A DNA stretch of 64,000 nucleotides from Oscheius onirici (Eukaryota; Nematoda; Chromadorea; Rhabditida; Rhabditidae). Positions 1-11,421 of this stretch are shown one piece after another. The translations under genes and the position numbers were made by a program. The notes under the pieces were generated by a model. The model had not been told where the DNA came from, did no database searches, and worked only from the letters and a program-made list of their open reading frames with translations. The DNA is taken from positions 8,196,398-8,260,397 of the forward strand of contig OW051469.1 in assembly GCA_932521025.1 (NCBI GenBank). Direction: 5' to 3'. The stretch's first letter is position 1. Each line of letters opens with the position of its first letter.

Positions 1-475
1 AAGAGAGGAGGCAAAAGAGTCAGGATCGATTGTCGCTCAAAACTATCAGCAGAGGACATTGTTTGACTAATCGGTCGTCCACACGCGGCCAGAGAGAGGG
101 GGAGACTCAAAAACTAAACAGTGATGACAATTCACGAAAGAGATAGCATCTTTTCTGGGGGAGAGGACAAGATAACAGTCATGCTGGAATGTACATTCAC
201 TTTTAAATTTTGGCTCTCAAACTTTGACCTACAAAAAATGTTAGATCCTTATGAGTCAATAAGAATCAAAAAAATATCTGCAATAGTGGAATTTGAACCT
301 ATCCTCCTCAACTGATAATCAATTCTGAAAGGCTTAACAAGATCTTTTCGAAAACTGCACAGAAGCTTGGAAAAGTCTATTATCTGCCTATCTGCTGTGC
401 AAACAAGCAAGTGGAACTGATAAAAAGTCATTCGACGATGTCTGGAATGAATCAGGAGATAGACAAAATGGAGAG
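1..475. other. 5' flank of the MULE, no gene seen
   Basis: No convincing coding region. Short open frames on both strands lack splice context and look like chance. The stretch abuts the left inverted repeat of the transposon, so the true outer end of the element may lie inside it. Confidence 0.5.
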
Positions 476-589
476 GAAAAAAATCATTTTGTAAAAGACA
501 TTTTGAAAACGTTCAAATTGTAAAAGACGAACCGCAAAAGATCATTTTGAAAAAGTTCACTTTGCAAAAATTTGGGCGCAATTGCGTAC
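476..589 (+). repeat. left terminal inverted repeat of the MULE
   Basis: Reverse complement of 2796-2909 with few mismatches. It overlaps the region just 5' of the transposase and probably carries its promoter. Confidence 0.85.
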
Positions 590-684
590 AGAAAATTCCT
601 ACAGTATCCTTTTATTTCTTTTTAACGTTTTTTGGCTTTTTTTTGTGTTTTACTTGCATTTCTTGTTTTTTTCTCACATATTTT

Positions 685-2530
685 ATGCTACAGCAATGTT
701 TCAGACCGCACATAGCAGAAATGAAGACCATAAAGAAGCCCGAAATACTTGATAACTACCTTATGCGCCCGACATACAGGAATGCTGACGGATCACGCGT
801 TTTCCACTGTTTCTACAAGTTAGTTTCCCTTTTTAGAGTAAAACTTTCTTCCAGGCATAGATCTTATTCAACTTGTTTTGCTGCTTACAAAGTCAGTCCT
901 TTAAACAACGTGACTGTTCTCCAAAACCACAACCATTCGGCGGATAAAACGTTGTATGAGGTCTGTCGTATTTTACTCGTTACTATTTTACTCGAAATCT
1001 TCATTTGTTCTTCAGGCCGATTTCGCGAAAGTACAGCAACGAATTACATCGAGAAATCAACCTAAAACTTCTGCTCGATCCATCATAAAAAAATCACAAA
1101 TGAACCATGGTCCGGAAGTGCTGAAATTGTTAGGTAAGCACAATTTGTTCCGTAAAACATATTTTTTTAGGAACATACAATTGTCAACGACTACGTATTC
1201 AGCATGCAAGGCCTGAAAAGGCAGCTGAATGGAAGCTTTTGACACTTGTTGATCCAATTTTCCAAGGAGAAACTACAGAAACTAAAAGTACGCCTTTCAG
1301 TTTTGTTATTTTAAACTATTTAGACGGCAAGAGATTCCTTCTTGCGGATCAACTCTTACTTGGCAAGCGAATTGTAATTTTCGCCTCTCAAACCGACCTA
1401 CAGTTGCTCGAATCTTCAAAAGTTCTACTCGTAGACGGAACTTTTGACGCTGTCTCTAAGCCTTTCAAACAATTGGTCTCTTTGCACAGATATGTAGGTT
1501 TCACTTAGTTTACCTATAAAACAATTAAAATTTTAAGATCAGTGAAAAAATTACAAGGCCCGTTTGCTACGCCTTACTAGAATCAAAAGATCAAGGAGCG
1601 TATGAGGTTGTTATGGCCGAGATTTGCAAAAATACAAAGTTTGCGCCGGAAGTTGTTGTCTCAGGTTACCATATTTTTCTGTTTTTTTTGTATCGAGATT
1701 CAGACATGGAATCTGTCCTTCGAAACGCTGTTTTAAAATTTCTACCTAAATTCAAGATCCATTATTGCTACTTTCATCTGATCAAAAACTGGCGGCTTCA
1801 AATCTCCAAAAATAAATACATGAATACGGAGACAAAACCAGGTAAACCTTTTATTGTATCATAAAAGTAGTATCTTCAGATGGATCTCTCTTTAGATTTT
1901 GGTTGAGAATTCGCGCACTGGCTTTTTATGAACCGAGAATCGTAAACGATGTCTTCAAGTTGATCAAATCTGCTGAGACTCCGACAAATACAGGCTTTCT
2001 GGGTATGTCACTTTTTATACAGCTCTGATGAGCATTTCCTAGAGTTTTGCGGGTATATAGAACGAAATTATGTGGCTGGACGAGGCATAATACCACCTCG
2101 CTTTTTACCAGAAGACTGGTCCGTGGTAGCTAAAAGCGCTGAAGAGTATCCAAGAACAAACAATAGTGTTGAAGCCTTTCATAGGCAGTTAAATGTATGC
2201 TATTTCTAGTTGGGTTGCAACAAATTTTTATAGGAAATTACGCTGCAAGCAAAACCAAGTCTCCCAAAACTCATTGAACGATTACAACTGGAAGATATGG
2301 AAACAGCGAAAACAGCGGACATATTAAAAACGGCACCTAACTTCCAGGTATTTTTCAACTGCTATTTCGTATTAGCTTGTCATTTACAGATCAAGCCACA
2401 GCACAAGACGAAAGATCTACTCAAGAATCAACAGATCAACGCCGTCCTGAACAGAAGAAAATCTCCGACTATGATACCTACTCTTGCGGAGATCGATGAA
2501 ATAGCCGATATTCTTCGCTACTTCCAGTAA
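685..2530 (+). CDS. MULE transposase, multi-exon and apparently intact
   Basis: A DDE transposase expected to cut and rejoin the element ends. Start is ATG 685 or 721. The frame stays open through about nine short introns (for example near 819, 961, 1133, 1288, 1490, 1665, 1841, 2004, 2195, 2347) to TAA 2528-2530. The N-terminal part has a FLYWCH-like zinc-binding pattern (Y...C...H-N-H, HNHSAD near 928). The catalytic core shows VDGTFD near 1430, SDME near 1703 followed by CYFHLIKNW near 1767, and TNNSVEAFH near 2160, matching the D, D and E positions and the C..H motif of the MULE family. No internal stop is needed once introns are removed. The introns are as short as in host genes. It stands alone between the inverted repeats. 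Intactness is my inference from hand splicing. Confidence 0.8.
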
Positions 2531-2795
2531 CTACGTTTCAATGGTGTATTCTTAGCACAAGTAATCATTTTTTTTGTACTTACCGGTAAATAAACTCATT
2601 TGGTAGACGTTTTTGTTTTGTTTGTTGTTTTACACCTTTTAAGCCGGAATTTTGCATAATTAGGATTTGCAAAGGTGTAGATCCAATAAGTGAAGTCTTC
2701 ACTACGTTCTAAAACTAAAAAACCAATAGAACGCCTGTAATTTCAGCAAGAAAAGGCAAAAAAAAAACGTCAAAAAGATACTGTATGAATTTTTC

Positions 2796-2909
2796 GTACG
2801 CAATTGCGCCCAAATTTTTGCAAAGTGAACTTTTTCAAAATGATCGTTGGCGGTTCGTCATTTTCAATTTGAACGTTTTCAAAATGTCTTTTACAAAATG
2901 ATTTTTTTC
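2796..2909 (-). repeat. right terminal inverted repeat of the MULE
   Basis: Inverted partner of 476-589. Similar T-rich motifs continue to about 2965. Confidence 0.85.
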
Positions 2910-3056
2910 GTTTCGACTGTTTTCAATTCGAGTCATTTTCAATCCGAAGGTTCTCAAAATCAGTCAGCCCCAAAAAGTGTCAACACGAGCTCGTGACAGA
3001 TGGTGACCCTTTCGAAATGTTTATTGGCAACTTGTACATAGATTTGAAGGAGATCT

Positions 3057-3453
3057 TCATGCGGTTTTGGTTTCTTTTTCGTCTTTAGTTTCTTCCGGTG
3101 CAGATTCTGGAAGATGCCCGATTTTTTTAAACACCATTTTCATACCATTTGCTGCAGGCTCTCCTTCTTCCATGAGACAAGTTAGAGCCTCTTGTTTGAT
3201 CAGACTTTCCCACAGATTCATCCCATTGGGCTTCTTGACCATCTTTCCGTCCACGAGTCTGTCACCATCTGTCAAGTATCAAAAGATAGAGAGACTGTCA
3301 GTTACCTTGAGTATAGGAAACGGCCTGTTTCTTCTTGACCTCAGTAAATGCCTGAGTCTGTTCAATCGAATCCTGCTTCCGAACGCGTGTCTCTCCTTTA
3401 GCTCCATACACATCGATATGGTCAGCATTGGCCATGTTCATCATTCCAAGCAT
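3057..3453 (-). CDS. small hypothetical protein, two exons, 119 aa
   Basis: Exons 3306-3453 and 3057-3268 join across a 37-nt intron with consistent phase (148 + 212 nt). The ATG at 3453 is preceded 8 nt upstream by TTATTTTCAG, a splice acceptor with no visible upstream exon, suggesting a spliced-leader site. AATAAA lies about 35 nt past the stop. The protein begins MLGMMNMANADH, has a charged middle (ETRVRKQDS, TEVKKKQAVSY), a segment WESLIKQEALTCLMEEGE and a Glu/Lys/Thr-rich tail. There is no signal peptide or membrane segment. I do not recognise the family; gene structure and codon pattern argue that it is real. Confidence 0.7.
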
Positions 3454-3782
3454 TTTGAAGGCTGAAAATAACAGAAAGGTGATCGCAAAGAGAACAAGGA
3501 AGGGAAATACGAGCCGGTTTCGGTTACTTGGTTGATAAATGATCAGGTGCAGTGGGCAGTTACAAGGTATTTGGAAAAGACGTAAGAACTAGCAGCTAGC
3601 AAAACATATTTACTGAACCGTTTTCAAGACTGAAAATAACGGTTGGTTGGTCTCTTAAATGCATTATTTTGAGTAGAAAGAAGTGCTTGAACCAAGGTCA
3701 AGAAGTTAGGAATTGCAAGAGTCAAAATGTTCCCTGCCAAAGTGCAACTTGTAGTGAGAGATTTTAAAATTTGATCTTGGCG

Positions 3783-4320
3783 CTGACTTGTCAAAGTACT
3801 TATTTTTTGGCAAGTCTCGACAAGTTATCTTGACTTCTGGAGCAACTCGTCTAGTCAGTCGTCCGCTCGCTTATGCTCCAGATGGTCGCCTTCTTCCACT
3901 CTCTCAGCTCAGAGTGTTCCTTTCTTGGTAGAATCTACTGGAAAAAGTATTTTGGTCGTGGTTGAGAGAGGCAAAAGTGACAGCTGGCTTGTGAATCCGC
4001 CACGGTTAGCAGCCATCATCAAGATGGTGTCATGCCCGGTCTTCCTGGTTCTGAAGGTATCTTCTTGGATCCATAGCGGTGTTTGGTAGTTCTTGAGGAC
4101 CTTTGGAGCTACTAAGGAAAGACTGGAAGTGCTCTCTTTCACTCTAAAATTCAGTTCATTTGAACCATATACTTCTGTTTCTGAATCTGTTGTGCTGTTA
4201 GTGTTTTTCAGAAACTGTACTCATCTCTGAAGGAACCATCATTTCCCACTCCAGAAGACTTTGAGGACATCTTACGAACAGTGAAACTTGCTCCAGTACT
4301 CTACAGAAGGATGGATCAGA
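3783..4320. repeat. dispersed repeat, copy A
   Basis: Shares long near-identical blocks with 36599-37110 (same orientation) and with 35533-35665 (inverted). Shared landmarks are CTGACTTGTCAAAGTACTTA at the left, TATGCTCCAGATGGTCG near 3873, and GTGTCATGCCCGGTCTTCC near 4027. Reading frames differ between copies and contain stops, so no protein is claimed. It may be a degraded transposon or a duplicated non-coding unit. Confidence 0.75.
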
Positions 4321-4439
4321 GTCGAAACTAACTTCTGGCTTTTGCCGACCACCGTTTCTGACCACCGTTCCAAGACTGACCAAGACTGACCACCGCTTCG
4401 TCAACTTCAGTCCCGGTTCGTGATATCATTTTCCCTATA

Positions 4440-5990
4440 AGGTAGAACTTCTTTCTTTCCCTCTTCTTTCGCTACGAGCAAAGAGTGACCTTGTCCTGTC
4501 AGTATCAGGGCAAATAGACGTTTTATGACAGAAAGATAGCTCTTCAGCAGACCGATGCAACTCTTTGGACTAGAAGAGTAAAACTATCCAGAGGATACAA
4601 GTTGACGCACTCTTGAAAGCCAATCAAATAGATCTCATAGACGTGAAAAAAAACAATAATTCTCAGGAGAGAAATTGAAGCTTTGACAGTTTGTTCTTTC
4701 AGGGTTTTGTCGACTGTTGACCAGCAAAACCGAAAAGCTACAACCCCTACAGCAATTTTGTTGTTGCCCTTTGGTATGGGAAGAAGAATAAGATAACCGC
4801 ATTCTGGGCTGCCGATAGCCACCGTCTGTAAACACTTTTTCCTATAAGGAGATGGTTGCATCATCTGCAGAAGACGATCAAGTGGAAGGTCAAGAAGGTT
4901 CGTTCTTTTTGTAACAAAAAGTTCAAAGGGAAATTTTTGGAATCCGTTGGTTTTTTGTCACGAACGTCTGAAAAGATTTACATATGTATTGCCGTTCTAT
5001 GATCCTTTTGGAACCGTCTGAAGTGCTGGTCAAATCTTCGATAAAAAATGATAAAATCGAGAAGAACCTCTTTCTATAGCAATCAAAAAATTTTGATGAT
5101 ACACTACACCACAGTTCACGGTCTTATTTTTCCTTATTTACACACAAGGGTCAATGTGCACAGCACATCCATGTATTGAAAACAATGACCAGATGTGATC
5201 AGTCTGTCCTACAGTAGGCTTGGTATATTTCTGTAAAATCACGCTGTCCCATACTCTGACATCAGTCCACAGTCTGTTCCCACGACTAATTGCCAAAAGG
5301 TGGAAACAGCCCTTTCTTCTTTCTGTTCCTTGGAAAATCTTTCTTTAATCCCAAATCTCTCGCCGAGTAGTCCTCTTACCGCAAATAGGGGCCGGGTGTC
5401 AATGACGCGAACTCATCTTCTCTCGGCCCTAATAGATCTGCCACTTGCAGGCTCTTCAGATCAGTATACGGTAGTCTGGCACTTTCTCTTCATATCTCAA
5501 TTCCTTCCGATTTGTTTAAACTCCTTGCGTCCTCTCGTATTTTTTTCAGTAGAATTATGCCTAAACGGCTTGGCGACTTGCGGAGCATCCTAGCTTCCTG
5601 CCTCTCTATTTTTGGAGCAATTTTCGAGCAACATAATGTAAAAGTATGCTAAATTGTGAAAGGGGTGCAGTAAGCAGAGAAAAAAGTACTTCGAACTCAT
5701 TTTTAGACATCTGTTTTTTTTGTGAAATCAATAGGCTTACACCCACTCTTCCAAAAAGCGACTGGTTTCAAAAGCGCTATGTGCAGTTTTCTCAGCTGAA
5801 AGAATGATAAAAAAATCAATAAATCGATGAAAAAGTGAGGTGGCGAATATCACTCTTTTTCGCTTCTTGGCGCTAGGATGCTCGTTCCAACTAGGATTTT
5901 AACAGGTCTCACTGGAAAGAATGCGCGAATACACAGTTAGTTAGGATTTCACTTTCCTCTGCAGATTTGACTTGTAATAAAATCCAAATT
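4440..5990. other. gene-poor stretch
   Basis: Open frames here (the longest on the - strand at 4544-4864) lack domain signals and splice context. A short inverted match (GGAGCATCCTAGC near 5582, GCTAGGATGCTC near 5872) brackets 300 nt. Probably intergenic plus the promoter of the next gene. Confidence 0.5.
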
Positions 5991-6003
5991 TTCAGCTGGA
6001 CGA

Positions 6004-9000
6004 ATGGTGTATCCCCTCTCGAACGCCTTGAAGAGTCTGAACAATTACTGTCAGGACACTGGTGCCCGGATTCGAGACTCCTTCTCCCCGTCACGTAGGT
6101 TCAGTAGTGACGCAGCTCCTAGATTTGCTGAAGTAGAAGAGCACGAAGACATGCCTGAAGTTGAGTTTTTTCTTCCTTTTCTGTCCACTTTCTTCAAACT
6201 CTATTTTTTGTGCTTATTTTTGCCGCTTATCCTAAATTGGATCCATCCGACCTCATTCGGTCTTGTTCTGTGGGAAAACCAAACCTTCGGTGGAAAGATT
6301 TGGAGAAATCACAGCCAGCATTATGGGGCTTAAATTTCCGTTGCTGGGCCGACAACTTTAAGCACAGAGATCGATCGTGCCATTATTTATCAGTAGCCCA
6401 ACTGAGAGCCAACATTTCGTCCCCGGGGATAGCGGAACCAAGACAAAGTAGAAGTCTATTAATTTCAGGTCGAGCCGAATCAGTCAACTCACCACAGTCT
6501 TCTTCTGAACAATCAGCCATTCCCTCTCCACCAGAAATGAACTTTCACGACTTTGCTCCCGTAGAGGATCCCACAATGCAGGCTGAGCCTTCGAAGGACA
6601 GGGAAGAGCTGGGAATGTCCCGAACGCAGTTCCGCCGCTATGGAAAAGATACTGTAGACTATATTGCCGACTACATGGAAAATATACACAAGAGACGTGT
6701 AGTGCCGGCTATTGAGCCTGGGTACTTGAAGGTACAGCCATTTTTGAGAATTTACAATAGGTTTCGGAATTCAGGATCTGATTCCGGAAGAGGCTCCTCA
6801 GAAGGCGGAATCATGGGAGTCGGTTATTGACGATTTTGAGAAGCTAATCATGCCTGGAGTAACACACTGGCAGCATCCGAGGTAAGAGAAAATTCATCCA
6901 AACTATGAGCCCGAACCGTAATGTCTGATATTATCGAAGATAGGATAGGCGACAAGGTTACAGAGCTACGAACATTCAGTCAAAAAGCTACAGTAACCGG
7001 TGTTTTTCTCAGAAATTGACCTGAAATCAGACCGACTATGCAAATTTCCGAAGCTTCCAGAAGAAGGGGATCGGATTGTATTATCGACGAAGACTTTGAT
7101 AGGAACGGGTTCTGAAAAACTGTACTCAGTTTTTTGCTACTTTGCTAGTCGTTCGAAAAGAAAATGTCGGTATCGGCGCCAACTGCATTCTGTTTACTCC
7201 ACTTCATAAGAAAAATTTCAGATTCCATGCCTACTTCCCAGCCGGCAACTCTTTTCCCTCAATTCTAGCGGACATGATCAGTGACGCCTTGGGCTGTGTC
7301 GGATTCAGCTGGGCTGCCTGCCCGGCAATGACTGAGCTTGAATTGATCATGCTCGACTGGTTCGGGAAGATGATCGGCCTACCTGCAGAATTCTTGCCTC
7401 TGACTGAAGGAGGAAGAGGTGGCGGTGTCATTCAGAGCTCTGCTTCTGAATGCAACTTTGTTTCTCTGTTGGCTGCCCGCTTTGAGGTCATGAAAGAACT
7501 GAGACAGAGATTTCCATTTGTCGAGGAGGGCCTCCTCTTGTCGAAACTGATTGCTTACTGTTCAAAGGAGGCTCATTCTTCTGTAGAGAAGGCCTGTATG
7601 ATCGGAATGGTCAAGTTGAGGATCTTGGAAACTGACAGCAAGTTCCGATTGAGAGGAGATACTTTGAGGAATGCTATTCAGGTGAGAGATAGAGAGAGAG
7701 AGAGAACATGAAACTTTCAGGAGGACCGGAACCTGGGTCTGATTCCCTTCTTCGTCTCCACAACACTCGGAACAACTTCCTGCTGCTCTTTTGACGTCCT
7801 GTCCGAAGTTGGACCAGTTTGCCAGGAAAATGAGTGAGTACAAGACCCCATTCCGGAAAAATCCCTACATTTCAGCCTCTGGCTCCACGTGGACGCCGCC
7901 TATGCCGGCTCTGCCATGATCTGTCCCGAGTTCCGTCATCTAATGAACGGAATTGAGTATGCAATGTCCTTCAACACGAATCCAAACAAGTTCATGTTGA
8001 TCAATTTTGACTGCAGTACCATGTGGTAAGGAATGGTCTGTTGACAGTTCAATGAGAGAGTTTTAGGGTTCGCGACAGATTCAAGCTGACACAGGCTCTG
8101 GTAGTCGACCCGCTCTACTTGCAGCACAGCTGGATGGGTAAGTCTGAGACTTTTTTAAACTGGAAAATCCAGAAACTGAGAGCCAGAGAGACAGATGCAA
8201 TATGCCAATATTCCAGACAAGTCTATTGACTACCGTCACTGGGGCATCCCCCTAAGCCGCCGCTTCCGATCTCTCAAGCTCTGGTTCGTGATTCGCATGT
8301 ACGGAGTCGAGGGGCTACAAAAGTACATCCGTCTTCACGTCCGACTGGCCAAGAGAATGGAGGAGTACCTCTCAAAGGATCCTCTGTTCGAAATTGTTGG
8401 AGACGTCTTGCTTGGACTTGTCTGCTTCCGCATGAAGGGGGATGACAAAAGGAACCAGGCTCTTCTGACCCGACTGAATGGATCAGGCCGAATTCACATG
8501 GTTCCAGCCTCTTTGAACGACCGCTTCGTGATCAGATTCTGTGTCTGTGCCGAGAATGCGAATGAGAAGGATATTGAGACTGCTTATGAGATCATCAAGG
8601 CTGGAGCAAACCATATTTTGCGTAAGAAATTTGAGAGGAACGAGGAAATTGCAACTGATTCAGATGAGTCTGCTGCTGAGACTCTGATCGAGGATGAGGA
8701 GGCCGAACAGGCCGAGGAACAGGCCTATCTGGAGGAGGTTCTGAGGAAGGTGAGTAATGGGTGTCTCTCAGTTTCTCTACCGTAATCTTCCAGACCTCAC
8801 TTGATCACCCGCCACCCCATGGTCTCGAGAAGCAACTCTCAAAGGAAGAGCTACTGGCCCAAAAGCAACACGAAAGTCTGGCAAAGAAGAGGTAAGCCTT
8901 GCATGAACCGAATCTTCTAGTTCTAGTGTTACCCTACGCGATCATTTGCATGATATTGTTGAGTTGCACGAGTTCAATGTGGCTGAATCGATGCATGAGC

Positions 9001-10082
9001 TGTCGGAAATCAACGGGAACTTCTTCCCCTTCGTCCAACCAGCGAATCCGAACGGGAAGGACACAAATCAGAATGGAAAAGTTCGTCAAAAACGACCTTC
9101 GACATCGGAAGACGAAGACTCCGAGACTATCAGATCAAGAAAATCATTGTATTGAACGTTGTGTTGTGATAGTATTATGGAGCGAAATGAAAAGAAAATA
9201 CTCAGATCTTTCCTTGTTCGAATGGTCTCCGACCCGAAGTGCTACAATCCGAAAATTGTTCGCCATCTCAACATGGCCAATCATCGGAAGATGAGCCAGG
9301 ATGTCTTCAGGGATCGGACACTCATGTGAGTTTGAAGGAAAATGCAAAAACAGTGAATCAGAAAAAAGAAAAAGTTTCTGCACGAAGTGGGATTTGAACC
9401 CACGCCCTCATACGAGGACCAGAAGACCCGAACCACTGTTACGTGGCAAGCGGAATGCTTGAGTCTGGCGCCTTAGACCACTCGGCCATCCGTGCTGTGA
9501 TATAGGGCGCATCGGCAGAACGTCGTATTCCCCTGCCCGCTATTGGCGATGAAAAAGGTAGAGTCGAATGGACTAGTTTATCTTTTTCGTTCTCTAATAG
9601 AGACTATTTAGGGTTTCTGTCTACGAAACTGTAAGTCGGATAAAAAATGTATTCCGTGAGAAAAAGACATTTGAATAGGATCGTGCAGAAACATAATAAA
9701 AGGTTCAATTTCTTTTGGAGAATTCAATGGAATCGAAAAAGGATTTATAGATGGTTTGGGAACGAAAAGAAAAACCAAAATAACTGTCTCTTATCTCATT
9801 CCTATCGTTTCTGTCAGATATACCTACAAACTACCGAAATAGTAGATAAAGCCCCGTGTAGACTACACTCAGAGTTTGTGTCTCGTTTTCAGGAAGACCA
9901 TCTCGACAAGTACGCGTCCGACTCGTCTCTCTCACTCTCCCGGCTCCGGAAATTCAAGTATGCCCTTTCAAGAGGGACAGAATCGCCGTTTTTCAGTGTC
10001 CAACAGCGTCTTCATGTACGACGACGAGGACGACCGAGCCTGTATTCCTTTGTCTCAAACTGGCGTCCAGACTCCTATTTAA
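6004..10082 (+). CDS. tdc-1: tyrosine (aromatic L-amino acid) decarboxylase, TDC-1 type
   Basis: PLP-dependent group II decarboxylase converting tyrosine to tyramine, the octopamine precursor, in neurons. Exons: 6004-6094, 6469-6731, 6775-6881, 7222-7681, 7721-7833, 7876-8025, 8067-8137, 8217-8749, 8794-8891, 9206-9325, 9893-10082; total 2196 nt, 731 aa. Landmarks are [23 protein letters not shown], the [13 protein letters not shown] aspartate motif and [13 protein letters not shown] with the PLP-binding lysine near residue 383. The long C-terminal extension ([16 protein letters not shown]) is typical of nematode TDC. The exon 1 donor (6095) was chosen because it is the one that restores frame; exon 1 is the least certain. 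TTTTCAG ends 8 nt before the ATG, compatible with trans-splicing. The last intron (9326-9892) houses a tRNA gene. Confidence 0.92.
8921..9155 (+). CDS. possible alternative last exon of the tyrosine decarboxylase
   Basis: Inside the 314-nt intron after exon 9, an acceptor (CTTCTAG, 8914-8920) opens a frame that is in phase with exon 9 for 78 codons to TGA 9153-9155. It reads like protein ([20 protein letters not shown], then a basic, Ser-rich tail). Use of it would give a 706-aa isoform lacking the usual C-terminal segment. The standard splice skips to CTCAG|ATCTTTCC at 9206. No in-phase donor was found, so it would be terminal rather than a cassette exon. Not proven. Confidence 0.45.
9379..9495 (-). 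tRNA. tRNA-Leu (anticodon CAA) with intron
   Basis: On the - strand the 5' GCACGGA and 3' TTCGTGC form a 7-bp acceptor stem. The A box (GGCCGAGTGGTCTAAGGCG) and B box (GGGTTCAAATCCC) are canonical, and the long variable arm fits leucine. The anticodon loop reads ACTCAAG, then an intron of about 30 nt interrupts before the 3' half of the anticodon stem, as known for tRNA-Leu(CAA) in animals. It lies antisense within the last intron of the decarboxylase gene. Confidence 0.93.
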
Positions 10083-10142
10083 TTTGTGTGTAGTTGAAAT
10101 TTATATTACTGTAGCAAAAATCCAGTAGAATTGTCTAGAATT

Positions 10143-10769
10143 TTATTCCGTGACACAATCAATAACTAATGAATCCTCTGATAGACTCGAGCTCACTTTG
10201 GCTGAACACTGAGAGTACCGTCTGGGTGGATCCTGATGATGGGTCAGATCTGGACGAAGTTTTGAGAGATGGTTCCAGAAAGAGTAGGGCCGCTTGCAGG
10301 TAAATCCTTTAAGGAATTTTTCGCGACAGTTTATAACAAAGTAACAGTCGTTTTCGGATCGTCGGCCTCTGGAAAAAGAAGTGTGAAAAAAAGAGAGAGA
10401 ATACCTCAAAAAATCGTAGCTCCACCAAACTTTCGCGTCGATTGTTCCCCATGGAGTCAAGCCATCTTCACGTCGTTCTATCGAAACAATAGAAAAAATT
10501 CCAACTTTCTTCTCCTTCCCGCTAGGGAAATAGTAGGATTTTAAGGTGAGACACTTGTTTGAAAGCTGAATTTCAATAAAGACTATAAAAATTCCAATTG
10601 CCTTGAGATATTTGTCTTCGTACAAGACTCCCGTTTCTTCAGGTTCATCACTATCCGAAGGCTCTTCGTCATAAAACGGGTCGTCTATCACGGCACATAC
10701 TCGAGTCGGCAACCTTTCTTTCGTCGAAGAAGTCGGAAGGACATGAAGACCTTTCCAAGCTGTAGACAT
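10143..10769 (-). CDS. small PH-like-domain protein, 208 aa, single exon
   Basis: Uninterrupted frame from ATG 10769 to TAA 10143-10145; the stop overlaps an AATAAA signal. An acidic N-terminal part (DDPFYDEEPSDSDEPEE) is followed by a beta-rich segment with YYFPSGKEKKVGIFSIVSIE and a WGTIDAKVWWSYDFLR motif, then a C-terminal helix-like segment (FWNHLSKL). That layout resembles a short PH-like fold, but the match is from motif shape only. It is convergent with the decarboxylase gene, 60 nt apart. The frame remains open upstream of the ATG, so an upstream start is possible. Confidence 0.65.
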   Translation of the reverse strand: MSTAWKGLHVLPTSSTKERLPTRVCAVIDDPFYDEEPSDSDEPEETGVLYEDKYLKAIGIFIVFIEIQLSNKCLTLKSYYFPSGKEKKVGIFSIVSIERREDGLTPWGTIDAKVWWSYDFLRYSLSFFHTSFSRGRRSENDCYFVINCREKFLKGFTCKRPYSFWNHLSKLRPDLTHHQDPPRRYSQCSAKVSSSLSEDSLVIDCVTE

Positions 10770-11021
10770 GGAATAGGACACAATGACGACGTTCTGATTA
10801 GGCTGCGGTTGCCGAGGCAACTTAGTGAGGAGAGATAGGCAGAGACAAGAGGACTAATGAGCGATGTAACTTCTTTGGCTGATTTGTGCATTTTGGGTCA
10901 AAATATATATCGCACTGCTTATTTGTCTGAAGAGCGTGGTGTAGCACTAGACCGACAGTTTTGAGGAGGCACAATTTTATTTATACAAAAATTATTACAC
11001 ACGGTTACTCGTAACAAGGTT

Positions 11022-11240
11022 CGTGTACGTAGACATGGCTGACGAGCCGAACTTGGGTCTGAAAGTTGAGGCCCGGGCCTGAAAAGCCCGGCCCGCGGGG
11101 AAATTTTGGAAAAAAGGGGTTTTTTGACTAAAATATGCATTTTTTTCGTCAATTTTAGCAAAAAAAGTTCAGCAAAATATAACAATATTATTATTCTTTG
11201 ATTTAGTTCTAGAAGGCCCGGAGTCATGTCTACGTGTACG
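11022..11240. repeat. short inverted-repeat element (MITE-like)
   Basis: CGTGTACGTAGACATG at 11022-11037 is inverted, with two mismatches, at 11225-11240. The interior has GC-rich palindromes (AGGCCCGGGCCT near 11070, GCCCGGCCCGCGGG) and then A/T runs. No coding capacity. Target duplication not identified. Confidence 0.55.
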
Positions 11241-11421
11241 TGTAGATGCGAAGTGGCACATTCATTCTCTGCTCACTCTTTTCCCACGGACCATCAGCTG
11301 ACTTGGAGATTTACATCTTCCAAACCGTCTCCAAACTGTCCCTATCGTCATAGAAAGCGAAGGTTTCGTGATCGTCCAGAAAGTTTTTCAGTAATCTGTA
11401 AATGCTGTCTAAAAGTTAAAT

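Larger units (their letters stand above)
476..2909 (+). mobile_element. Mutator-like (MULE) DNA transposon with long terminal inverted repeats
   Basis: Positions 476-589 and 2796-2909 are near-perfect inverted copies of each other (about 114 nt), rich in motifs of the form TCATTTTgAA and ending inward with GCGCAATTGCGTAC. They bracket a single multi-exon transposase gene on the + strand. Long inverted repeats around a DDE transposase of this type are characteristic of MULEs. The outermost ends and the 9-bp target duplication expected of the superfamily could not be fixed; the right side carries further similar motifs to about 2965 that have no clear left counterpart. An AATAAA near 2589 may terminate the transposase mRNA. 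Confidence 0.85.
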
